DNA of 64,000 nt from Papio anubis (Eukaryota > Chordata > Mammalia > Primates > Cercopithecidae). Of the stretch, positions 11,901-23,100 are shown in pieces (the first letter of the stretch is position 1; every line of letters starts with the position of its first letter). The stretch covers positions 130,050,884 to 130,114,883 of the forward strand of contig NC_044981.1 of assembly GCF_008728515.1 (NCBI RefSeq), given 5' to 3'. Below the pieces are notes generated by a model. The model searched no databases. It was given only the letters and a program-made list of their open reading frames with translations, and was not told where the DNA came from. The position numbers and the translations under genes are program-made.

Positions 11901-14900
11901 CGTTAGTAAAAAAATGAATTGCTTTAATAAAGTGTCAACTCAAAAAATATCAGAATACAGATTTGAAACGATATCATGAGACATTTTTCCTCTTGTGATT
12001 TGAACAAGCTCTCCCCTTTAGGTGGCAAGGTGACCCCTAGCAGTTTCAGTAGAAAGTGCCAGTTGCCTAGTAGTTCCTATTAGAGTCACAGAATGAAGCC
12101 CCACTGACCTGACCTTTGCTGATGGCTGTAGCCAGGGGGAAAGAATGTTCTGCTTGACCAGGCCAGGTCACATGCTCAGTTCAGAGCATGGAATAGAATG
12201 GTTTCCCCCATTGCTACTTCCCGAAAAAGGAAAAATGAATGCCAGTGACAAAACAGATGTGAAAGTTCTTAAGCTTAGAGTTCTTAAACCAGCAGCATAA
12301 TGCCAAATAATATGGAAGAGCTTATATAAGTACATGGGAACACAGAGGAATAACAGTACAGTAAGATTATAATGAAGTAAACTCAAGAAAACTGTTTTGT
12401 TTTGTTTTTTTTTTTTTGAGACGGAGTCTGGCTCTGTTGCCCAGGCTGGAGTGCGGTGGCCGGATCTCAGCTCACTGCAAGCCCCGCCTCCCGGGTTCAC
12501 GCCATTCTCCTGCCTCAGCCTCCCGAGTAGCTGGGAGTACAGGCGCCCGCCACCTCGCCCGGCTAATTTTTTTTGTATTTTAGTAGAGACGGGGTTTCAC
12601 CGTGTTAGCCAGGATGGTCTCGATCTCCTGAACTCGTGATCCGCCCGTCTCGGCCTCCCAAAGTGCTGGGATTACAAGCTTGAGCCACCGCGCCCGGCCA
12701 AGAAAACTGTTAAATGAAATGGGGTTAAAAAATTTTTGGAAGGGTCTTTTTTTTTCTTTCTTTATTCCTTTTTTTTTTTTTTTTTTTTGGTTTGAGCCCT
12801 ACCATGGGAGAGATCTGAAACTGAGTTCTTTCTTCTATATGGGTCTTGTCAGAGTGATTCTACATGTTATTCTTCTTTTTCTTTTTTTTTTTTTTTTTTT
12901 TTGAGACGGTGTCTTGCCCTGTTTCCTAGGCTGGAGTGCAGTAGTGCGATCTCGGCTCACTGCAACCTCCGCCTCCCAGGTTCAAACGACTCTCCTGCCT
13001 CAACCTTCCAAGAAGCTGGGATTACAGGTGCTTGCCACCATGCCCAGTTAATTTTTGTATTTTTTAGTAGAGATGGGATTTCGCCATGTCGTCCAGGCTG
13101 GTCTCCAGCTCCTGACCTCGGGGCATATGCCTGCCTCGACCACCCAAAGTGCTGGAATTACAGGCGTAAGTCACCACACCGATTCTACATATCCTAGAAA
13201 GGTTTATTTGGTACTATCATCTGGGGGACCAGTTATATCGCAGAACAGGGCAACTAAGCTGTTGTTATGACTCAAATTGTTACCAAAAAAAGAAAAAGGG
13301 TAATTTTCTCCTACTGAAAAGACAGCAAAGCAACTCTTTTTTAAAAAATTATATTCTAAAGTGATTTATTCTAATAACTATGGGTGAGGTACTACTCTTT
13401 TTAGTGGGTACAGTTAAAAAGGAAAGAAATGAAAACTAGCTTGGCATTTGAGAATTGTCTTATTCCTTTTTAGTGTATTGGACCGAGTTCCAGATGGACC
13501 AGTATTTATTGCTATGTGTTTTCTAGTGAGAGTAATGGATGCAGTTAGCTTTGCTGCAGCAGTGACTGCATCTTCTTCTATCCTGGCAAAGGCTTTTCCA
13601 AATAACGTGGCTACGGTATTGGTATGTATTTTATAAGTATTTCCCACTTTCCTTTGAGCGTAGGCCAAAATATTTGCCCTTCCAAGTTAAAGCTGGGATC
13701 CATTCTTCTATACTTGCATTTCTGTACTCTCTGTATTATTGTTGCCTTTCACCCCGAGTTCCACTAGCAGCAAGCCTGTCAATAAATGTAACACTGGTGT
13801 TACTTAGGTGTTCTTCCTGGTTTTAGAATTCCCTGAATGGGCAGTTTGACAGGTAAATGTGGTCCAAATCAGTCATTCTTTTTACCACTTAAAAAAAAAA
13901 TTTCCTTGGTAGTTTTTTTTGCTGTCTACCTGTAGCCTAGATTGTGGTTGAGCTGCCTGCAGCATTCCTCTGCCTTAGAAAAAGAGTTATCCCTAGTGGC
14001 AAAATAATCAATTCATACTGAAGTCCTTCCTCCGCTTTCCCCAGATTTATGCACGGGATCTTAGAAATCATCTCAAAGTCCTTAAGTGCTTCTGCACTGT
14101 CTATCTGAGGATGCTTTTGCATTTTGACGTAAAAATCCAAATCCTGGTGGCATCATATTGACATGTGTTTTTGTATACTGCTTAGATGCTTATAGAACTG
14201 GTATTAGTGACATATCAGATTCCCATCCCATCCATAGGCAGCTGCCTCTCTGACCCCCAAGAAGTCTTTTCTATTATAGCTCTCTCTCTCTGGGCCCATG
14301 CGCTTCTGAAAGACTCATATCAGAGTCTGTATGGCGCCCTTATAGCGTTTAATTGTTCTCTTAGACTTCAGAATCTTATCAGCTTAGTAACAAGGACTCC
14401 CTTATTTACTCATTTAATACTGTAGTTTGAAAATTTTTACTATCAGGTAAACGCTTTGCTGTGTAAATACTTATTCCCACTTTTTGTTAAGCATTTATGT
14501 ATATAGCTGGATAGGTTTATGTTAGATTCTGTTGCCATTTGGCAGGTATACAATTTACATTTCCAGAAAATATATTTCTCTGGAAAGGGAGGAAAAAAAA
14601 AATATTTTTCTGAGAAGGGGCTGAGAAGAACACTAGTCTGTTGATATGCCCTATAAGATAAGGGTTTATGGCTAAGCAGGTTTGGAGAGTGCTGTCTGCT
14701 GCCTCTAACTTAGAGATGCCTAGTTCACATTAATGTCTTCAGACCTTGAAAATCCTGGAGTAGGATTACTTTATTAGATGTTCTACAACGCACTTTAACT
14801 ATGGAACCGCTTTTTTCTATCTTTTCTTTCTTTCCTTCCTTCCTTCCTTCCTTCCTTCCTTCCTTCCTTCCTTCCTTCCTTCAACCAACCACCCACCACC

Positions 14901-17900
14901 CGTCCGTCCAGCGTCCGATCCGGATCCGATCCGACCTGATCCCAAGGTGGCTGGGATTATGAGTGTGAGCCACCACGCCTGGTTGAACTATTTTTCAAAC
15001 AGACAAGACTTGTTGATCTCTTTAAAGAGCTGGTAGTCTGTGGAACACTCTGAAAGCGCCATCTAATAAATTCCTACGATAATGATAATAGTCCATTGGA
15101 TCTTCTGATCAGCAAGAGACACCAGTGTTAAGCATACTCAAGTTTCTGTATAAAATTGCAGCCACAACAGCCAACACACTAACATGGTAATTGATCTGGA
15201 TGGCCTTTTATTGTGATTAAGGAATTTCAATTTCTTTAGCATTGAAAGTTATGAATAGAATACTTTTGTGTACTCTGTAAGGTCTGAAGATATAAGGTTG
15301 TAAGCCACAGATCTCTGTTTAAGGTCCCTAAAAACTAGATTGACTTAAAATGTTGCAATATCTATAGTGGTAAACCCTTTTTTCCATAGCATTGTTTTGT
15401 TTAACTTAAACAAAATAATTTTTATATTGCAAAATTAAAAGTTACAGAAGGGAACATAGAATATAGTAAATATATTCTACATATAACTGTTGCTTAGTTT
15501 TGTATACACACCAGTTGTGCAGGTGCTCAGCCCTCCATCCTTAGGGAAGGCAACAGATATTGTAGGTTTCTTCCAGAGAAATTCCACATATATGTATGTA
15601 CACACTGACACACACACACACACACACTGAGAGAAAGAGAGAGAGAGCTAAGCAAGAGAGCATGATTCCCTTTTTTTCTTTTTTATTTTTTACTTGACAG
15701 GACTATTGCATTTCATCCCTCTTTTTTCTTTTTACACAAATGGTAGCATAATTATATGTACCATTCAGCACCTCACTGGTTACACCAACAATGAAATCAT
15801 CTTGAGATCTTCCTGTACCTACATATAAGGAACTTTCTTACTTTTTTGCATTTTTCTTACTGGCTGTATAGTATTTCACTGTGTGGATATAACCTGGTTT
15901 ACTTACACTTGATCAATATTTAGATATTTCATCTTTGTTATTGCAAAACTCTGCTATAGTGCATAGTTTATATACATACCATGTCACATCTGCATGTCTT
16001 ACTTGTAAGTTAGTTTCTTACAAGTGGAATTCTTACACATGATATGTGCCTTAATTTGCCAACTAAATTGCCTACTGGTGTTCACTTGCTAAAGATACAT
16101 TCGATAGGAAATAGGTGAAAAATTGGTATCTGGTGGTTTAAATTTGCTCATTTATTTCTTTTTAAAGTGAGGGTGAACTCAAAATATCTTTGTATTCCAC
16201 CTCTATGTGTCAACAGTTTATTTATACATTTGCCCATTTTTCTTTTCCTCATTGTAGCCTCTATGACGATTTGGGGAATTAGTTCTTTGCCATTTTTTCT
16301 CTGTTCTTCATTTATCTTTTGATTTTTTTATGCATAGTTTCCATATTTTCACGAATCAGATTTGTCAATCTTTTTTATCTCTGGTGTTTTATGTCACAAT
16401 TACAATAATACCTTTCCCTATGATAACAATTTTTAAATAATTCTATATTTTATTTTTTCTAATAGTTTCACATTTCAATATGCATTTAAATTTTGAGTCC
16501 ATCTTGGGAGGTGTGTATGTAAATTATGAAGAAGACAGAATTTCAAGCTTAGATAGTACCTTGTTAATTCTTCAAATGAAATATTTAAACTGATTTTTCT
16601 TTTTCTCATTTTAAGGGAAGTCTTGAGACATTTTCTGACTGGGCTAATACTAGGTCCTCCTGTAGGTGGCTTTTTATATCAGTCCTTGGCTAAGTGAAGT
16701 GCCTCTTTATTGTTCTGGGATGCATCGCTTTGCTGATGGTAAACACTGAATATGTATATTTTACCCAATTATGGTAAGTCCACACTTATGACTCATTTTA
16801 AGAACCTTTAAATATATGTTTATACCTTTGTAAGAGACCAGTTTACTAGATATTGTTTTATTTTATATAATCAAAAGTAGCTTTTAAAAATAACTGATTA
16901 TTTTTTCAGTAATGCAGGCAATTAGTTTATATCAATTTCTGTAAATTAAAAAATTCTTTCCAACCTTTTAGAGCTAGCAAATATTTAACTTCTGATCATA
17001 AACCATTACCATATGCTGTGTCTATGAGAGATTTTCTTGGACCAAACTAAATAAAGCCAGAAGTTTCTGTGGGCCACACATAGCCCAGTGTTCCTAGAAG
17101 GCTATAAGCCAAGAGAATAATGCCCAACCTTCTTTTCCCAGTGGTCCTTGCAGCTGTCTTCACAGAGTAGCCTAGATACAAGGATGTAGATTCAGGTGTT
17201 CTCTTTTTAATAGTGTTTTAGTAAAAAATTATAAACTGGGCCGACACAGTGGCTCATGCCTGTAATCACAGCTTTGGGATGCCAAGGCTGGTAGATCACT
17301 TGAGGCCAGAAGAGGAGTCTTGAGACCAGCCGGCCAACATGGTGAAACCTGTGTCTACTACAAGTACAAAATTGCTGGGCTGCGGTGGTGCAATAATCTG
17401 TAGTCCAAGCTACTTGGGAGGCTAAGGCATGAGAATCTCGGAAACCCAGGAGGAGCTGCAGTGAGCCAAGATTGTGCCATTGCATTCCAGCCTGTGACAG
17501 AGCAAGACTGTGTCTGCCTCCTAAAAAATATAAACTGGTATTTAAAAAATCTCTAGATTGATAATAGATGTTGGAATGATTTGGCATTCCCAATTAATAC
17601 TACTTTTAAAGATTGTTATTATTTGGTCAGGTACAGTGGCTCATGCCTGTAATCCCAGCACTTTGGGAGGCTGAGGCGGGTAGATCACCTGAGGTCAGGA
17701 GTTCGAGACCTGCCTGGCCAACCTGGTGAAACCCCTCGCCTCTACTAAAAATACAAAAATTAGCCAGGCATGGTGGTGCATGCCTGTAATCCCAGCTATT
17801 CAGGAGGCTGAGACAGGAGAATTGCTTGAACCCAGGAGGCGGAAGTTGCAGTGAGCCAAGATCACGGCACTGCACTCCAGCCTGGGCAGGAGCGTGAGAC

Positions 17901-20139
17901 TCTGTCTCAAAAAAAAAAAAAAAAAAAAGTTATTGTTTTAGAAGAGTCTATAGATAGATGATGCTAGAAAATCAAATAAATTTTAAAAATTACTGATATT
18001 GGCAGAATTTTTTATTTTATAAGTTCTGTCCATTTCTTTACCATCTTTTAGATCCATAGACAGTGTGGCTTTAGCATTGGGTGGCTAAGAATCATTCATT
18101 ATATCTGCTCACCAGGTCCCCTCTCCTATACTGCTCTAAAAAAAAAAAATACTTCTAAAATAGAGTCATGGACGTGTCAATTATCTTATTAAAATCTTTA
18201 AGGTCTAGTAAGTTTAAGAGATCTATTGTACATCATGGCGACTATAGTTAATAACAACATATTGTACACTTGAAAATTGTCAATAGTAGATTTTAAGTGT
18301 TCTTACCATTAAAAAAAAGTTTGTGAGGCAAAGCATGTTAATTAGCTTCATTTAGTTATTCCACAATGTATACATATATCAAAATATAATGTTTCATACC
18401 ATAAATAGAGACAATTTTTACTTATTTTTTAAAATAAAAAATCCTTAAATCCATGAAATGTGAACTTTATCCTGAAAGCCATTGGGAGCTATTGTTAGAT
18501 TTTTTTTTTTTTTTTTTTGAAATGGAATCTGTCACCCCGGCTGGAGTGTAGTGGTGTAATCTTGGCTCACTTCAAGCTCTGCCTCCCGTGATCAAGCAAA
18601 TCTCATGCTTCAGCCTCTCAAGTAGCTGGGAGTACAGGTACATGCCACCACACCAGGGTAATTTTTGTATTTTTAGTAGAGACGGGGTTTCACCATGTTG
18701 GCCAGTCTAGTCTCGATCTCCTGACTTCAAGTGATCCTCCCATCTTGGTTTCTCAAAGTGCTGGAATTATAGGTGTGAGCCACTGTGCCTGGCCTATTGT
18801 TAGATTTAAGTAGAAGAGCCATATGATCTGGAATATCTTTCTTCCACTCTACCTAACTCTTACTTATCCTGCAAAACTTGATTTTATTACCTTTTTGTGG
18901 GGCGGAGGGGTTTCTTTCTTTCTTTTTTTTTTTTTTTTTTTTTTTTGTGAGACAGTCTTGCTCTGTTGCTCAGGCTGGAATACAGTGGAGCAATCTTGGC
19001 TCATTGCAACCTTTGCTTCCCAGGTTCAAGCAATTCTCCTGCCTCAGCTTCCAGAGTAGCTGGGATTGCAGGCCTGTGCCACCACACCTGGCTAATTTTT
19101 ATATTTTTAGTAGAGACAGGGTTTCACCATGTTGGCCAGGCTGGTCTCGAACTCTTGACCTCATGATATACCCACTTCAACCCCCCGAAGTGCTGGGATT
19201 ACAGGCGTGAACCACTGTGCCCAGCCCTTTTCTGGGGAGTTTTCTAAACCTTCTTGATCACTGGACTAGATCTGGTGTAGGTAGTGCCATAGTGCTCAGC
19301 ATTTTTCCTGCCCCCTCACACTTGAGGACAACCCTATTCCCCATCTCTAACAGTAACGTCCTGTGGCAGGTTTTGTCAGCCAGGGAGTCATGTCCCTTCA
19401 AGCAAGTACCCCAAGTTTTCATTACTTGGTCTTCAACAGCTTAATTACACTAATTATGTTTCATTTTCATGGATGTTTTAATATATTCTCACTATGACAA
19501 CTCCTTTTCTCACCCTGGATTTTAGGAACAGGGACTATTATGTAATAATGATTTATTTTTTACCATAAATACATAATACTTCTTACTTTCACAATAAATG
19601 TAACAAATTAAAATTGGAATCTTTTATCATTTTTAGTTTAAAAGTGACTAAATATCCTTAGTATATACAATTCAAAAATCACACCAACTTGTCTCCCTGC
19701 CTGCAATACCTCACTGAGCCACACAGTGGTGTTTCTCCTCTTTCTAAGTCCAACTACATCCTGTAGTTTCTGTAGTTGAGCATCAAGGATGTGCTCAGAT
19801 TTATTTCACCATTGAATACTTGGTTCATAATTAAGAAACTAACACCAGCCAGGCACAGTGGCTCATGCCTGTAATCTCAGCACTTTGGAAGGCCAAGGTG
19901 GATGGGTCCGGAGGTCAGGAGTTCGAGACCAGCCTGACCAACATGGTGAAACCCCGTCTCTACTAAAAATACAAAAATTAGCCAGGCATGTTGCGTGCAC
20001 CTGTAATCCCAGCTACTCAGGAGGCTGAGGCTCAGGAGAATTGCTTGAATTCAGGAGGCGGAGGTTGCAGTGAGCCGAGATCGCGTCACTGCGCTCCAGC
20101 CTGGGTGACAGAGTGAGACTCTGTCTCAAAAAAAAAGAA

Positions 20140-20173
<34 letters not shown>

Positions 20174-23100
20174 AACAAACAAAAAAAACAAAAACAAACA
20201 AACAAAAACTAACACCAAGGTTTCACTTTATCTCTTATATCCTGAAAAAATCTAAGGATAACACTTAAAATAGTTGAACCACACTTCATGATGTTTTTGC
20301 ACTTTGCTCCGTATTTGATCGTGATTCAACAAGTATTTATAGACTAATGAACTGTGCAGGATATTGTGGGAGAAATGGGGATAAATGAAGGCTGTCATGG
20401 CCATCAAAGGGTTTCCACATCCATAAGTGGGAGGCTGAGGTGGGAGGATCACTTTAGGCCAAAAATTTGCGACCAGTCTGGGCAATGTAGGGAGACCCCA
20501 TCTCTAAAAAATTTTTAAATTAGCTGGGTGAGGTAGTGCACATCTGTAGTCCCAGCTACGTGGGAAGCTGAGGCAGGAGGATCACTTGAGTGCAGGAGTT
20601 GGAGGCTGCAGTGAACTATAATAACACCATTGCACTCCAGCCTGGGTGACAGAGCAATACACTCCATCTCTTAAAAAAAAAAAAGCTTTCATGTCTGATA
20701 TGAGTTTGCTATATCCCCACCCGAATCTCGCCTTGAATTGTAATAATCACCACATGTTAAAGGTGGGGCCAGGTGGAGGTAATTAAATCATGGGGGTGGT
20801 TTCCCCCATACTGTTCTCATGGTGGTGAATAAGTCTCACAAGATCTGATATTTTTATAGATGGGAGTTCCCCTGCACAAGCTCTCTTGCCTGCAGCCATG
20901 TAAGGTGTCCCTTTACTCTTCCTTCATCTTCCACCATGATTGTGAGGCTTCCCCAGCCATGTGGAACTTTGAGTTTCTTAAACCTCTTTCCTTTACCCAG
21001 TCTCAGGTATGTCTTTATTAGCAGTGTGAGAACAGATTAATACAATGTCTAAACCTGATATTATCTCTGGCCAGGATGAGTATAATAGTTACAACCTGTA
21101 ACCTAAGACTCCTTCTTTCCCTCACACTCTCATTCCAGTTGATTCTTTCTAATTTGGGAAATTGTTTTTGATAAATTGAATGTGGCCTCTAGGTTTGAAT
21201 AATTTATATGCAAGTGTAGATTGTATACAATTTTAGGCAAACTCAGAGGTTGAGTTGTGTTGATTACCAGATAAAGATGGTCTTACCAGTTTTCCAAATG
21301 AGTTAAAATTAAGAGATTTTAATTGCTTTGATTTTTTTTTTCTTTTTTCTTTTTTCCCCAAAGAGTCTGATCCAGGTGAACACTCATTCTGGAAACTGAT
21401 TGCTTTACCCAAAGTTGGCCTTATAGCCTTCGTCATCAACTCACTCAGCTCATGTTTTGGCTTCCTTGATCCTACTCTGTCTCTCTTTGTTTTGGAGAAG
21501 GTAAGTTGCCTGGTTGCTGAAGAGTGCTGCGTTGTAGCAGGTGGATGTAACTGCTTGTTCTTGGGCCCTGCTCTGTGGAAAGACTTTTGCGTGGCTGGGA
21601 GAAGGAGGCAGAATGGGCACTACACACCGAGGTAGCCTGTCCATCTCTGCTGTGCCTGTGAACTAGGGATCTGATTCAGTAAAAATGAAAGAAGTCTTTC
21701 ACTAAGTGGCCAAAACATTAGTTTCCTTCTTTCTAAGACCTTGCTCATGTCATTGTAGGTCTAGCTTGGGCATCATCCATGCTGTTTAACAAGGATACTT
21801 TTCCTCTGTTTGTTTGAATTGCAGTGAGACATTAGGGGTACACAGTAGCTCATTTGATGTAAGATGTGCTTCTTCTGTAACAGATCCCCCCTGGGTCTAC
21901 TGACTTTTTAGGCTACTTCATATAATCAGATGACTATGGACTGTATTATTCTGGGATTTGAGAAAGGAACCAAGTATCCCTAGAACTAAAAATTAAAATG
22001 TTGAATTCTAAAAGTTTGAAGTCATCGAAATTTGTTCTTAGATATTTTTGAAAAAATATTATTACTGACACAGTGAAGTCCATTACAAGGTGTGGTAGTC
22101 AATTACACTGGACAATTAATATGTGTTGATAAAAGGCAAAAATGACTAACTTCGGCCCATAATGACTTTGAGGTACTAGATTTAAAATAGCACAGAAACT
22201 TAAGTTTCAATATACTTTCTAATATCAATAAAGTTGCTAATACGGTCATTTCAAATGCTTTCTGAACATTTACTGATCATAGAATGTAAAGATTAAAATT
22301 AATTTTTCTTATAATTTTACACTACCCCTTGAAATCACTGAAGACAGTTTGAGGAACTTCACAGGTAAACTTGGAGACTGTTATTTTAGTGCCTGGTCCA
22401 AGATTGAGACAGTAATATAATATTGCTTTTAGCCAGTGAGTACCGTAAGTTACCCAATGTCAGGCCTCTGAGCCCAAGCTAAGCCATCATAACCCCTGTG
22501 ACCTGCATGTATACATCCAGATGAACTGGAGCAACTGAAGAACCATAAAAGATGACATTTTACCATTGTGATTTGTTCCTGCCCCTCCCCAACTGATCAA
22601 TCGACCTTGTGACATTCCTCCCCTGGGCAATGAGTTTTATGATCTCCCCACCCCGCACCTTGTGACCTCCGCCCCTTCCCGTAAGAGATAACCACTTTTA
22701 ACTGTAATTTTCCACTAGCTACCCAAATCTTATCAAACCGCCCCACCGCATCTCACTTTGCTGACTCCTTTTTCAGACTCAGTCCGTCTGCACCCAGGTG
22801 ATTAAAAAGCTTTATTGCTGACACAAAGCCTGTTTGGTGGTCTCTTCACACAGATACGTGTGACGCCCATAAGAAAAATGTTTTGTGATTATACTGACAC
22901 AGTCCATTTAGATCGTCAATAACCTGTATTTTTCAGCTGTTTTTCTGTGCTTTTAAGAAGTTGTGTCTAAACAATGAAAAAAAATCTATAACTAATCTCT
23001 GGGAAATCCAAGTTGTTTGTGTATATCTTATAAGAAATCTTTTTTGTTGTTGTTTCTCAAGAAAATGTAATTTATTTTAAAAAGATGAGGAAGACAGGAG

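Larger units (their letters stand above)
11112..16774 (+). pseudogene. Second copy of SLC18B1 exons 3-6 (probable assembly artefact)
   Basis: Copies of exon 3 (11112-11207), exon 4 (11544-11617) and exon 5 (13474-13621) translate identically to the originals. The copy of exon 6 (16616-16774) is 159 instead of 157 bases, with several scattered insertions and deletions that break the frame. Joining exon 6 of copy A to exon 3 of copy B gives GGC TGA, an immediate stop. A transcript could therefore not use both sets in series. These should not be counted as extra exons. Confidence 0.8.
9463..17785 (+). repeat. Duplicated segment, copy B (after the gap)
   Basis: Direct repeat of copy A. The block 9558-14696 appears identical. 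9463-9557 and 14697-17590 are indel-ridden. From about 17591 it agrees closely again, and it continues past the point where copy A runs into Ns. It is probably an unmerged overlapping contig rather than a genomic duplication. Confidence 0.95.

Noticed and set aside
9463..17785. A second functional SLC18B1-like gene
   Set aside because: Only exons 3-6 are present, the sixth is broken, and no first or last exons accompany them.
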